A DNA stretch of 19,520 bases from Proteiniphilum sp. UBA5283 (GCA_002408485.1 DHSP01000016.1:10058-29577); one strand, 5' to 3'. Shown: positions 6,963-15,659, counted from the first letter of the stretch. Made by a program: numbers and translations. The notes: generated by a model not told the origin, from the letters alone.

Positions 6963-8837
6963 ATGGATATAAATATTCTCCTTGTTTTTGTAATTATTCT
7001 GTTGGCCGTATTTTTCTTCGTATGGGGAAAAGTACGATCCGACATTGTAGCCCTGTCGGTGGTCGTACTGTTGATCGTGACGGGCATACTGACTCCCGCA
7101 GAGGGGTTGTCGGGATTTTCCAACCCGGTGGTGATCATGATAGTCTCCCTGTTTATTGTGGGCGGAGGGATCTTCCAGACCGGCCTTGCCAAGATGATCA
7201 GCACCCGGATTCTGAAGCTAGCCGGTAAAAGCGAACTCAAGCTCTTTGTCCTGGTGATGCTGGTAACCGGTGGTATTGGCGCACTGATCAGCAATACCGG
7301 CACGGTGGCCCTCATGCTTCCCATCATTATGAGCATGGCCTCGGAAGCTAAAACCGATGTACGGCGTTACCTGATGCCGATGGCTTTTGCCAGCAGCCTG
7401 GGAATATTCACCCTCATCAGCACCCCACCCAACCTGATCATCAACAACATGCTGGCAAGCGGGGGGTTCAAGGAACTCCCTTTCTTCTCCTTCCTGCCCA
7501 TCGGCGCCATCACGCTGACAATAGGCACCCTGCTGCTGTGGCCCTTGAGCAAGCTGCTCGTCACCGGCAAGGACAAAGACAAATCAGCCGCAAAGAAATC
7601 CAAATCGCTCAATCAGCTGGCCTCCGAATATCAGCTGGCCGACAACCTCTACCGGGCCACCATCGGCAGTACATCTCCGCTCCTTCATAAACCGCTTCAG
7701 GAACTGAACATTCCCGGCACCTACAATGTGAGCATTCTTGAGATCCGGAGAGTGCAGTCGCGGAAACGTTTTCACAAGACTGTGGACATGAGCCTGGCCG
7801 GCCCCTCAACAACCCTGAAGGAGAACGATCTTTTGTACGTGCTGGGAAACTTCGACGATGTCATCGCCTTTACCCGGGATAACGACCTGACGATGCTCGA
7901 TACCCATAAAACGGAAATGGGCAAAAATCCCGTGTCGGTTTCCCAGGCGGGAGGCATGGAGTTCAAGGAGACCGGTATCGCGGAGGTGGTGCTGATGTCG
8001 GGTTCCAGCCTGATCAACAAGCGGGTAAAAGAATCCAACTTCCGCCAGCTCTACCACGTGAACATTCTCGGTTTGCGCCGTAAAGACGGCTACATCCTCC
8101 AGGATGTAAAAGACGAGAAAATGCAGTCGGGAGACCTGCTGCTCGTGCAGGGCAGGTGGAGCGACATTGAAAAACTGACGCAGGAGACTTCGGAATGGGT
8201 TGTTGCCGGACAACCCATGGAAAATGCACTAAAGGTACCGCGCAACCACAAGGCACCTACGGCCGCTGCCATCATGATCCTGATGGTCCTCTCCATGGTG
8301 TTTAATCTGGTGCCGACGGTAGTCTCTGCCATGGTAGCCGCCCTGCTGATGATTATCCTGGGCTGTTTCCGCAACGCGGAGGCTGCTTATAAGACGATTA
8401 ACTGGGAGAGCACGTTCCTCTTTGCCGGGATGTTTTCACTGGGAATTGCCATGGAGAAATCGGGTGCATCCACGCTGATAGCGGACGGCATTGTAGGTGG
8501 ATTGAGCAGTTACGGGCCGCTGGCAGTGATGGCCGGCATCTACGTGGCTACCTCCATCCTGACGTTCTTCATCAGCAATACGGCTACGGCCGTGCTGTTT
8601 GCCCCCATCGCGTTACAAGCAGCCCTGGCCATTGATGTGAGCCCCTACCCTTTTCTCTTTTCTGTAGCAATAGCCGCCAGCATGTGCTTTGCCAGTCCTT
8701 TTTCCACGCCACCCAACGCGTTGGTCATATCGGCCGGCCGTTATAAATTTGGCGACTACGTGAAGGTAGGACTCCCGCTGCAAATCGTTATCGGTGCAGT
8801 CATGATTGTGGTGCTGCCGCTGTTGTTTCCCTTTTAA
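6963..8837 (+). CDS. SLC13/DASS-family permease with two central TrkA-C domains
   Basis: 624 residues from ATG 6963. The N-terminal half (about 1-200) and the C-terminal half (about 425-624) are membrane repeats. Each carries the family's paired substrate/Na+ motifs: SNT at 110-112 with TPPN at 154-157, and SNT at 538-540 with TPPN at 582-585. Between them lie two soluble RCK_C/TrkA-C-like domains (about 215-295 and 320-410; for example LHKPLQELNIPGTYNVSILEIRR and INKRVKESNFRQLYHVNILGLRR). The architecture is that of SLC13-type anion transporters such as bacterial YfbS-like and algal SLT sulfate carriers; substrates in the family are dicarboxylates, citrate, sulfate or phosphate. The exact anion cannot be told. 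The TrkA-C pair probably senses a small ligand. An in-frame TTG at 6918 would add 15 residues but contains the promoter box, so ATG 6963 is preferred. Confidence 0.92.
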   Translation: MDINILLVFVIILLAVFFFVWGKVRSDIVALSVVVLLIVTGILTPAEGLSGFSNPVVIMIVSLFIVGGGIFQTGLAKMISTRILKLAGKSELKLFVLVMLVTGGIGALISNTGTVALMLPIIMSMASEAKTDVRRYLMPMAFASSLGIFTLISTPPNLIINNMLASGGFKELPFFSFLPIGAITLTIGTLLLWPLSKLLVTGKDKDKSAAKKSKSLNQLASEYQLADNLYRATIGSTSPLLHKPLQELNIPGTYNVSILEIRRVQSRKRFHKTVDMSLAGPSTTLKENDLLYVLGNFDDVIAFTRDNDLTMLDTHKTEMGKNPVSVSQAGGMEFKETGIAEVVLMSGSSLINKRVKESNFRQLYHVNILGLRRKDGYILQDVKDEKMQSGDLLLVQGRWSDIEKLTQETSEWVVAGQPMENALKVPRNHKAPTAAAIMILMVLSMVFNLVPTVVSAMVAALLMIILGCFRNAEAAYKTINWESTFLFAGMFSLGIAMEKSGASTLIADGIVGGLSSYGPLAVMAGIYVATSILTFFISNTATAVLFAPIALQAALAIDVSPYPFLFSVAIAASMCFASPFSTPPNALVISAGRYKFGDYVKVGLPLQIVIGAVMIVVLPLLFPF

Positions 8838-8913
8838 GGGAGGAATTCCCAGCTGTGCAAGGATCGGATTCGGAAGAGATGCGCTGCGGCCTGAAAGCCG
8901 GGAATAGTGCCGT

Positions 8914-10914
8914 TTACGAACCGATCATCTCCAGGAATGCCTGTTCGTCGATGATCTTCACACCCAGTTTACGGGCTTTCTCCAGCTTTGCCGGGCCCAT
9001 ATTTTCTCCGGCAAGGATATAATCGGTGCTCCCGGATACCGACCCGCTGTTCTTCCCTCCGTTCTGCAGAATCATCGCCTTATACTCGTCGCGGGAATGC
9101 AGGGCAAATGTGCCACTGATGACAATGGACAGCCCTTTTAACTTGTCGGTCCTTCCTGCCAGCGCCTCCTCGTTCACGGCAAACTGCAAGCCATTCCGGC
9201 GGAGACGATCCACAAAATCAACAAATTTTGGTTTTGAAAAGAACTCCGTCACGCTCTGCGCAATGCGGTCGCCAATCTCCTCTACCGACATCAGCTGCTC
9301 GGGTGTTGCCGCTGCAAGGGCATCGATATTGGGAAAGGCATGCGCCAGCTTTTGTGCCACGGTTTCTCCCACGAAACGGATTCCCAGGGCAAAGAGCACC
9401 CGCTCGTAGGGGACCGACTTCGATTTCTCGATGCTTGCCAGCAGGTTGCGGGCACTGGTCTCTGCCCACCGCTCCAGGTGAACAATATCTTCAAAACGCA
9501 ACGTATACAAGTCGGCAGCATCGTGAATCAGCCCCTTTTCAAAGAGCAAGGCAATGGTTTCGGGGCCAATGGTGATGTCCATGCCCTTGCGGGTGACAAA
9601 ATGTTCGATGCGCCCTTTGATCTGGGGAGGGCATTCTTCGGAGTTGGGACAGTAATGCACAGCCTCATCCTCATTGCGCACCAGCGGGGTGTTGCAATCC
9701 GGACAATGACGGACAAACGTCACCTTGTCGCCCAGCAGAAAGCGCGCCTCCTTATCCACACCGGTAATTTTGGGGATGATCTCCCCGCCCTTCTCCACAA
9801 AAACCATATCGCCAATATGCAAATCGAGGGCGTTGATGGCATCTTCGTTATAGAGTGATGCCCGCTTCACGGTGGTGCCCGACAGCAACACCGGATCAAG
9901 GTTCGCTACGGGCGTCACCGCACCGGTCCGCCCCACCTGCCAGGTGACCGACTTAAGCCGCGTAACGGCTTGCTCCGCATTGAACTTGAAGGCAATGGAC
10001 CAGCGGGGAAACTTGGAGGTGGCCCCCAGGTTGCGCTGCTGAAGAAGAGAATCCACCTTCAGCACCACCCCGTCGGTAGTCACAGGAAGGCTTTTGCGTT
10101 CCACGTCCCACTGCCTGAGAAACGCAAAGATCTCTTCCAGGCTTTGGCACTTCTTCGTGGACCGGGAAACGTTCAACCCCCATTTGCGGGCAAGCTGCAT
10201 ATTCTCGTAATGGCTGTCGGTGGGCAACGCATCTCCCAGCATGTTGTAGATGTACGACTCCAGCTTGCGGGATGCGACGATGCGCGAGTCCTGCAGCTTC
10301 AGCGTGCCCGACGCCGCGTTGCGCGGGTTGGCAAAGAGCGGCTCCTCCTGCTCTGCACGTTCCTTGTTGAGGGCATCGAACGAGCTCCACGGCATCAGGA
10401 TCTCGCCCCGCAGCTCCACATAGGGAGGCACATCATCTCCTTTCAGGATCAGCGGTACATTCCGGATGGTACGCACGTTGTCGGTCACATCGTCTCCCTT
10501 TTTGCCGTCACCCCGCGTCACGGCACGGACCAGCCGCCCCTCTTCATAGTGGAGCGAGATGGAGGTCCCGTCGTACTTCAGCTCGCACACAATCGAAAAC
10601 TCCTCGTTCAGCGCCCTTTTTACACGGTTGTAAAAATCGATAACTTCCCCTTCCGAGTAGGTGTTTTGCAGGGAAAGCATGGGGTAAAGGTGCTTCACCT
10701 GGGTGAAGTTCTTATTGATATCGCTCCCTACCCGCATGGTGGGTGAGTTGGGATCGTACCATTCGGGATGCTCGGCTTCCAGCTCAATAAGTTGCCGCAT
10801 GAGCCGATCGAACTCCACATCCGGAATAACGGGCTGCGACAATACGTAGTAGTTGTAATTATGTTCGTGAAGCTGACGGCGCAGCGACTCTATTTGTTGT
10901 TTGATTGCTTCCAT
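8914..10914 (-). CDS. ligA: NAD+-dependent DNA ligase
   Basis: A 666-residue enzyme that seals nicks between Okazaki fragments and during repair, using NAD+. Domains in order: Ia domain from the start (HEHNYNYYVLSQPVIPDVEFD), adenylation domain with catalytic Lys113 in ELKYDG, OB fold, a four-cysteine zinc finger (CPDC near residue 405, then CPNSEEC), helix-hairpin-helix domain (ALGIRFVGETVAQKLA and VEEIGDRIAQSV), and a C-terminal BRCT (LKGLSIVISGTF to the end). Length is normal. An in-frame TTG at 10935 would extend it by 7 residues, but ATG 10914 (MEAIKQQIESLRRQL) aligns with the usual start (E. coli MESIEQQL). It lies 30 nt downstream of the beta-barrel gene and is probably cotranscribed or uses a weak box inside that gap (TATTCTTG, 10940-10933). 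Its end faces the permease gene. Confidence 0.98.
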   Translation of the reverse strand: MEAIKQQIESLRRQLHEHNYNYYVLSQPVIPDVEFDRLMRQLIELEAEHPEWYDPNSPTMRVGSDINKNFTQVKHLYPMLSLQNTYSEGEVIDFYNRVKRALNEEFSIVCELKYDGTSISLHYEEGRLVRAVTRGDGKKGDDVTDNVRTIRNVPLILKGDDVPPYVELRGEILMPWSSFDALNKERAEQEEPLFANPRNAASGTLKLQDSRIVASRKLESYIYNMLGDALPTDSHYENMQLARKWGLNVSRSTKKCQSLEEIFAFLRQWDVERKSLPVTTDGVVLKVDSLLQQRNLGATSKFPRWSIAFKFNAEQAVTRLKSVTWQVGRTGAVTPVANLDPVLLSGTTVKRASLYNEDAINALDLHIGDMVFVEKGGEIIPKITGVDKEARFLLGDKVTFVRHCPDCNTPLVRNEDEAVHYCPNSEECPPQIKGRIEHFVTRKGMDITIGPETIALLFEKGLIHDAADLYTLRFEDIVHLERWAETSARNLLASIEKSKSVPYERVLFALGIRFVGETVAQKLAHAFPNIDALAAATPEQLMSVEEIGDRIAQSVTEFFSKPKFVDFVDRLRRNGLQFAVNEEALAGRTDKLKGLSIVISGTFALHSRDEYKAMILQNGGKNSGSVSGSTDYILAGENMGPAKLEKARKLGVKIIDEQAFLEMIGS

Positions 10915-10944
10915 AGGATAAAAAACAAGAGACAAGAATAATGA

Positions 10945-12012
10945 TTACCGAAAGATTCTCTTCCAGGGATATCGCACGCTATGCTTTTCCGGCATCCCGA
11001 AGTTATCGATCGAGGCAGATACGGACAACGTTTGCTGAAAGAGCATTTTTCCTTCCGAGAAATGAAGGTTGGCGTTCAGTCGCACCGAGGCCCGCTCTGA
11101 GTCCAGCAGCCGGATATACCATTTACTCTGCAGGTACGACCTGCCCTGCAGAAACTGAGTACCCCAGTATAAATCTCCTCCGTAAGTATGAAAAAAATGC
11201 ATTCTGGCATCACCCGCATAAAAGGTGTTCCGGGTACCGATACCCCAGTACTCCAGATCTACCCTTGCGGTGAAACCGACAGGCTTATCGCTTTCACCGG
11301 CCTTGCGATCCCGCTCCAACCCCGCAAAAACGCCGGCCGACACCAACCCCCTGAAGCTGTTCCGGGCGTGGTACTCCAGCCCCAGCGAAGCCATTCCCTG
11401 CATCTGCTCGCTCACACCATAGGCGGGGTTGCCGGGGTAGGTGCCTGCGTAGTGAAACAGATAGGACTGAAAGTCGCCGAAGAAGATTCCTCTGGAGAGT
11501 TTGCCGGAAAAGCCGAGATAAAAGCTTTCCCTGTCCACCGCTGTCGCATAGCCGGTCCAGTCCATCCAGGCATTGAAAAAGTTTCGCTCCTTCCCTATCT
11601 GCCAGAAAATGCCCTGCATCAGCGGCATAAAATGATTCACGGAATCTTTGAAGAAGAAGTCGGAATAATTGGGCAGCGCCTCTGTGCGCGGGAAGGCACC
11701 TGCGCGGAACAACACCCTGGGTGTTTCGTACTGATAGTAAAGGGTGACATCCACCTTGTTAACGGCCTCTTTTATGCCGGGAATCTTGAGCAGGTTCACG
11801 CCGCCATAGAGGGTGTGCGTTGAATCCCACGAGATGCCTGCCAGCGGGTTCAACCAGATGCCGTTCATCGTTTGGGGATCAATGAACGACGATTTCTCAT
11901 ACTCCTGATTGTCGAAAAAATAGTCTACACCAACTTTCCATCGGTACTCCTGCGCGTGCAGAGAGACAACCGAGCTGACGACAGCCAGCAGGTAAATGAT
12001 TTTGCGTTGCAT
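10945..12012 (-). CDS. Predicted outer-membrane beta-barrel protein, function unknown
   Basis: 355 residues from ATG 12012. The signal peptide MQRKIIYLLAVVSSVVSLHA is followed by QEYRWKVGVDYFF, with probable cleavage after SLHA. The mature protein is rich in aromatic residues and alternating amphipathic strands (VDVTLYYQYETPRVLFRAGAF, SFYLGFSGKL, GFTARVDLEYWGIGTRNTFYAG, DLYWGTQFLQGRSYL), as in 12-16-strand barrels. Gly- and Tyr-rich turns support this. No TonB box or plug is seen, so it is not a TonB-dependent receptor. The C-terminus ends KRIFR, with the aromatic residue penultimate instead of last. A longer frame starting at 12048 has no signal-peptide logic. It sits between the MATE gene (42-nt gap) and ligA (30-nt gap), on the same strand. 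The family is not recognised. Confidence 0.85.
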   Translation of the reverse strand: MQRKIIYLLAVVSSVVSLHAQEYRWKVGVDYFFDNQEYEKSSFIDPQTMNGIWLNPLAGISWDSTHTLYGGVNLLKIPGIKEAVNKVDVTLYYQYETPRVLFRAGAFPRTEALPNYSDFFFKDSVNHFMPLMQGIFWQIGKERNFFNAWMDWTGYATAVDRESFYLGFSGKLSRGIFFGDFQSYLFHYAGTYPGNPAYGVSEQMQGMASLGLEYHARNSFRGLVSAGVFAGLERDRKAGESDKPVGFTARVDLEYWGIGTRNTFYAGDARMHFFHTYGGDLYWGTQFLQGRSYLQSKWYIRLLDSERASVRLNANLHFSEGKMLFQQTLSVSASIDNFGMPEKHSVRYPWKRIFR

Positions 12013-12054
12013 ATTGAAACCTCTTTTAAGGGGGTAAAGATACATCAAAATTCC

Positions 12055-13377
12055 CTAAATCTTCCGGTCTTTCCACTTGCCGCTTCGCAAATAAAAAAAC
12101 GAAAGGAGAGACAGGAAAGACCAGTAAACATGCTCGGTGGTCCATGCTGCTGCCACCGATGCCCGCAGGTGAATGATGATAAACCACATGTAGGAAACGT
12201 AAAAGAGCAGCGTAAAAATTTCGAACTTAAGGGCGGTACGCGTATTGCCCGATCCCGACACAGCATTGAACAATACGGTCCCCAGGCTGTAAATAGGCAG
12301 GGAGGAGATCAGCACGTACAGTGGCAAGACGGTATCCTGTATCAGGGAGGGGTCGTCGGTATAAACGTGAATCATGGCGCGAGGAAAGACAAGGACAACG
12401 GCAATTACCGCAAGCATCACCCCCACGCTGATCATCGAGAGCCGCTTGATCAGGCCGGCCACTTCGTTGCTCCTGCCCGCCCCGATGGTGTTGCTCACCA
12501 TAGTGCCTGTGGTAGAGCCTATGGCGTTGGACGGGATGGTGAAGATCGTATAGAAGCTGCGCACAATGTTAGTCACTGCCAGTGAACGCTCGCCCATATA
12601 ATTTTCAATGAACACGAAAAAGAGCATCCAGGTACCGATGGAAAAGAGATACTGCACCATCATAAAGATGGAAATATCGAGCACTTTTTTGACGACGTGC
12701 CACTGGAAACGGATCTTCGTGAAGCCGTATTTTTCGAGATCGACTGTCTTGCGGGTATGCACAATGAAGAAGAGCGTAGAGGAAAACTCGGCAATCACCG
12801 AAGCGATGGCTGCGCCGGCAATGCCCATCTCGGGCATGCCCAGGTTGCCGAAAATAAGCCCGTAGTCGAACACCACATTCACCAGTCCCATCACGACCGC
12901 ATTCACGGTGAGCACCTTTGTACGGGCGATGCCGATGTAAAACGCACGAAACATTACGTTCACAAACGCGAAGACAAGACCAAACACCCGCCATTCCAGA
13001 TATTCCGTCACGGCACCGGCCACATCAGCCGACTCAAACAAAGATGGCAGCCAGGCCCCGGCGCCGTAGCGCAGCAGCGGAATAAGCAGCAAAGCAGGAA
13101 TAAGCAGGAAGATGGATCCCTGAATCACAATCTCGCCTATCTGGTTGTAGTTTCCTTCGCCATTTCGCCGCCCGATCAGAATCTGGCTACCCATGCTGAA
13201 GCCAAAACCCAATGTAAACAATGCTATATAGAGAACTCCCGCCAAGGCCGACGCCCCCAGCTCCACTTCTCCCACGCGGCCAAGAAAAGCGGTGTCGATT
13301 ACCTGTATCATATTTTGAGCCAGCAGGCTCAACAGGATGGGCGTACTTATTTTAACGATGTGCCTGTTTGAATACAC
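12055..13377 (-). CDS. MATE-family efflux transporter (NorM/DinF-like)
   Basis: 441 residues from GTG 13377, the usual length of MATE proteins (about 440-460) with 12 predicted helices in two six-helix halves. Family text: SLLAQNMIQVIDTAFLGRVGEVELGASALAG in the first helices and SIGTWMLFFVFIENYMGERSLA, TTGTMVSNTIGAG in the second half. It is a Na+- or H+-coupled exporter of cationic drugs or metabolites in the inner membrane; substrate unknown. An in-frame TTG at 13392 would add 5 residues, but that codon sits at the foot of a hairpin (13391-13422). GTG 13377 gives VYSNRHIVKIS, which from memory aligns better with MYTNKQIW-type starts in related proteins. It lies 66 nt after panD on the same strand. 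Confidence 0.93.
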   Translation of the reverse strand: MYSNRHIVKISTPILLSLLAQNMIQVIDTAFLGRVGEVELGASALAGVLYIALFTLGFGFSMGSQILIGRRNGEGNYNQIGEIVIQGSIFLLIPALLLIPLLRYGAGAWLPSLFESADVAGAVTEYLEWRVFGLVFAFVNVMFRAFYIGIARTKVLTVNAVVMGLVNVVFDYGLIFGNLGMPEMGIAGAAIASVIAEFSSTLFFIVHTRKTVDLEKYGFTKIRFQWHVVKKVLDISIFMMVQYLFSIGTWMLFFVFIENYMGERSLAVTNIVRSFYTIFTIPSNAIGSTTGTMVSNTIGAGRSNEVAGLIKRLSMISVGVMLAVIAVVLVFPRAMIHVYTDDPSLIQDTVLPLYVLISSLPIYSLGTVLFNAVSGSGNTRTALKFEIFTLLFYVSYMWFIIIHLRASVAAAWTTEHVYWSFLSLLSFFYLRSGKWKDRKI

Positions 13378-13390
13378 TTCTTTGCGCAAC

Positions 13391-13422
13391 AAACCGCCGG
13401 TGTATGAGACAGCCGACGGTTT
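13391..13422 (-). promoter_or_regulatory. Inverted repeat in the leader of the MATE gene (hairpin or operator)
   Basis: In minus-strand RNA, AAACCGUCGG (13422-13413) pairs along all ten positions with CCGGCGGUUU (13400-13391), using one G-U wobble, around a 12-nt loop. On the plus strand the same position would be an A-C mismatch, so the structure favours the MATE transcript. A near-consensus -7 box TATTTTTA (13429-13422) overlaps its edge, so a DNA operator is also possible. Confidence 0.5.
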
Positions 13423-13443
13423 AAAAATATGGTTATTTGCCTG

Positions 13444-13794
13444 TTATTTAATGCGATTGGTTTTCTCGTCGAGGTGAATGACCGTCGGTTCGAACACCCT
13501 GGCTTCTTCCAGCGGGAGCATGGCGTAGCTCATGATGATGACCACATCTCCCTTTTGTACTTTCCGTGCCGCAGCACCGTTCAGGCAGATGGTGCCGGAA
13601 CCGCGTTCGCCGCGGATGATATAGGTCTCAAAACGCTCGCCGTTATTATTGTTTACCACCGCCACCTTCTCGTGCACGAACATATTGGCTGCATCAATCA
13701 GGTCTTCATCAATCGTGATGCTGCCTTCGTAATCCAGGTTGGCATCGGTCACCGAGGCCCTGTGTATCTTCGATTTCAATGTTTCTACCCACAT
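13444..13794 (-). CDS. panD: Aspartate 1-decarboxylase proenzyme
   Basis: A 116-residue pyruvoyl enzyme making beta-alanine from L-aspartate for pantothenate and CoA. The self-cleavage site is intact: Gly24-Ser25 in DYEGSITID; cleavage creates the pyruvoyl group on Ser25. Lys9 (LKSKIHRA) and the active-site stretch with Arg and Tyr (GERFETYIIRGERGSG) are present, and NGAAARKVQKGD is typical. Length is slightly shorter than E. coli (126) because the C-terminal tail is short, which is common in Bacteroidota. It begins 4 nt after the panC stop, so the two are cotranscribed and perhaps translationally coupled. Cytoplasmic tetramer in the family. Confidence 0.98.
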   Translation of the reverse strand: MWVETLKSKIHRASVTDANLDYEGSITIDEDLIDAANMFVHEKVAVVNNNNGERFETYIIRGERGSGTICLNGAAARKVQKGDVVIIMSYAMLPLEEARVFEPTVIHLDEKTNRIK

Positions 13795-13798
13795 AAAA

Positions 13799-14641
13799 TT
13801 ATTTGTATCTGATATTATCTATTAAACGCACATCGCCGCAAAAAACAGCGATGCAGCCTACTGCATATCCGGAATCATCCCAGGAAGCAACAAGCTGCAG
13901 GGAGTCGCCATCCACGATCTCGAAATACTCCACACGCAAAGACGGCACTCCGTTAATTTGATCAATCACCCAGTCGGTGAGCTTATCGGGCGAGGCAATT
14001 TCAATCCTCTGTGTACTCTCGCGCAGAACACGGTAAATATGTGCAGCATCCGCTTTTTGCTGCTCCGTTAAGAGGCGGTTGCGACTGCTCAATGCCAGCC
14101 CGCCAGGCTCCCTTACAATGGGGACACCCACAATCTGCACGGGTATCTGCAGCTGATCTACCATGGCACGGACAATGGCCAGCTGTTGAAAATCCTTCTC
14201 CCCAAAGTAGGCCCTGTCGGGCTCCACCATCGCAAACAGCTTGCTCACCACCTGGGCAACACCGTTGAAATGACCCGGCCGATACCGCCCTTCCATCACC
14301 TTATCGAGCAAGCCAAAATCGAAAATCCGGGTATCCGGCTGCGGGTACATCTCCTCCTCGGAAGGCGCAAACACCACATCGGCACCAATTAGCTCCAGAA
14401 GCCGGCAATCCTCATCCAGGGTACGCGGGTAGCGCCGCAAATCCTCTTTGTTGTTAAATTGGGTGGGATTCACAAAAAGGCTTACCACACAAACATCGTT
14501 TTCCGAGGCACACAACTTCACCAGGGTAGCATGCCCTTCGTGCAGCGCACCCATGGTGGGAACAAATCCAATTGTTTTGCCTTTCCTGCGACCCCCCTGG
14601 AGCACCTCTTCCAGCTGGGATACGGTACGTATGATTTCCAT
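13799..14641 (-). CDS. panC: Pantothenate synthetase (pantoate-beta-alanine ligase)
   Basis: A 280-residue cytoplasmic enzyme that joins pantoate and beta-alanine with ATP, giving pantothenate, AMP and PPi. The nucleotidyl-transferase signature is intact: PTMGALHEGH with HEGH at residues 34-37, then SLFVNPTQFN, FGEKDFQQL, and the KMSKS-like loop ALSSRNRLL at about residue 180. Length is standard. The ATG at 14641 gives the family's typical start (MEIIRTVSQL). It is the first gene of the minus-strand cluster and provides the partner reaction to panD, which makes its beta-alanine substrate. Its promoter must lie in 14642-14840; ATATTTTG just upstream (14675-14668) resembles the -7 box with mismatches. 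Confidence 0.98.
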   Translation of the reverse strand: MEIIRTVSQLEEVLQGGRRKGKTIGFVPTMGALHEGHATLVKLCASENDVCVVSLFVNPTQFNNKEDLRRYPRTLDEDCRLLELIGADVVFAPSEEEMYPQPDTRIFDFGLLDKVMEGRYRPGHFNGVAQVVSKLFAMVEPDRAYFGEKDFQQLAIVRAMVDQLQIPVQIVGVPIVREPGGLALSSRNRLLTEQQKADAAHIYRVLRESTQRIEIASPDKLTDWVIDQINGVPSLRVEYFEIVDGDSLQLVASWDDSGYAVGCIAVFCGDVRLIDNIRYK

Positions 14642-14781
14642 TTGTCTGTTTTAAACTGCAAAGCAACAAAATATTTACCACATAGAGAAACCAATTTGCA
14701 TTATTTCACGTATAATAACCGCGTACTATGACGGTCATCAACACTGTCTATCAGCATCTTAGAAAATAGGTCCGATTTTAT

Positions 14782-14815
14782 TTTGTAGTTATCCGGATTT
14801 TTTTTATTATCTTTG
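14782..14815 (+). promoter_or_regulatory. Putative promoter of the glycogen-synthase-like gene
   Basis: TATCTTTG at 14808-14815 matches TAnnTTTG exactly and lies 25 nt before the ATG at 14841. TTTG at 14782-14785 is a full -33 match, though the 22-nt spacer is longer than the usual 19-20. It points away from panC. Confidence 0.5.
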
Positions 14816-14840
14816 TACTCAACTTAAGATAATTAGCTTC

Positions 14841-15659
14841 ATGTCTCAGAAAAAAATTTTGTATATCTCCCAGGAGATCTATCCTTATCTCGACGAAACC
14901 CCTATTTCGAATACATCGCGTTATTTACCCCAGGCCATTCAGGAAAAAGGGAAGGAAATACGCGCTTTCATGCCCAAGTACGGCAACATCAACGAACGCC
15001 GTAACCAACTGCATGAAGTGATTCGTCTCTCGGGGATGAACCTCATCATTGATGATTCCGACCATTCGCTGATCATCAAGGTTGCCTCCATTCAGGCGGC
15101 AAGGATGCAGGTCTATTTTATTGACAACGAAGACTTTTTCCAGAACAGGGAAACGCTGGTCGATAAGAACGGAGAGGAGTACGACGACAACGACGAACGC
15201 AGCATCTTCTTTATACGCGGCGTGATGGAAACCATCAAAAAACTGCGCTGGGTACCCGATATCATCCATTGTCACGGATGGTTCACTGCATTGGCACCGC
15301 TGTACATCAAGAGAGGATATGCCGATGACCCCTGCTTCAAAAATGCCAAAGTGGTTTACTCGCTCTACGACGAAACATTTCAAAAACCGTTCAATCTCGA
15401 TACGGCCGAGAAACTTCGCTTCGACGGCATCGGCGACCCGGAGATTGAGAAGGTGAAAAGAAGAGGCACCATGGATTACGTGAACCTGATGAAGCTGGCG
15501 GTGGATTATTCCGACGGCATCATCCAGGGAAGCAACCAGGTACACCCCGATGTGGCGAAGTACGTGCAGGAGCAAAAAGTGGAGTTTCTGCCTTATGAAG
15601 CCGATTTCGACAAAAGCACGGAGGCCATCGATGCCTTTTACAACAAAATTGATGCATGA
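14841..15659 (+). CDS. Single-domain glycogen/starch synthase-like protein (N-terminal GT5 half only)
   Basis: 272 residues matching only the N-terminal Rossmann domain of bacterial glycogen synthase (GT5), while GlgA is about 480. The frame runs KKILYISQEIYPYLDETPISN, keeps the DIIHCHGWFTALAPLYIK stretch (GlgA: H-x-H-D-W-x-T), and ends after VEFLPYEADFDKS. The ADP-glucose-binding KxGGL loop after the first strand is replaced by ETPISN, and the Asp of the HDW motif is Gly. The whole C-terminal GT1-like domain is absent, and no such domain follows downstream. It should not be called an active glycogen synthase. From memory, similar short proteins sit beside panC/panD and a DUF4270 gene across Bacteroidota, so this is a real family and not a broken gene. 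A 142-nt gap separates it from the DUF4270 gene. Confidence 0.85.
   Translation: MSQKKILYISQEIYPYLDETPISNTSRYLPQAIQEKGKEIRAFMPKYGNINERRNQLHEVIRLSGMNLIIDDSDHSLIIKVASIQAARMQVYFIDNEDFFQNRETLVDKNGEEYDDNDERSIFFIRGVMETIKKLRWVPDIIHCHGWFTALAPLYIKRGYADDPCFKNAKVVYSLYDETFQKPFNLDTAEKLRFDGIGDPEIEKVKRRGTMDYVNLMKLAVDYSDGIIQGSNQVHPDVAKYVQEQKVEFLPYEADFDKSTEAIDAFYNKIDA

Noticed and set aside
8838..8913. Possible terminator between the permease and ligA genes
   Set aside because: Small stems (GGGA/TCCC, GGC/GCC) exist, but none has a T-run on either strand.
9970..10746. 258-codon plus-strand frame
   Set aside because: Antisense to the adenylation and OB region of ligA; composition is that of a shadow frame.
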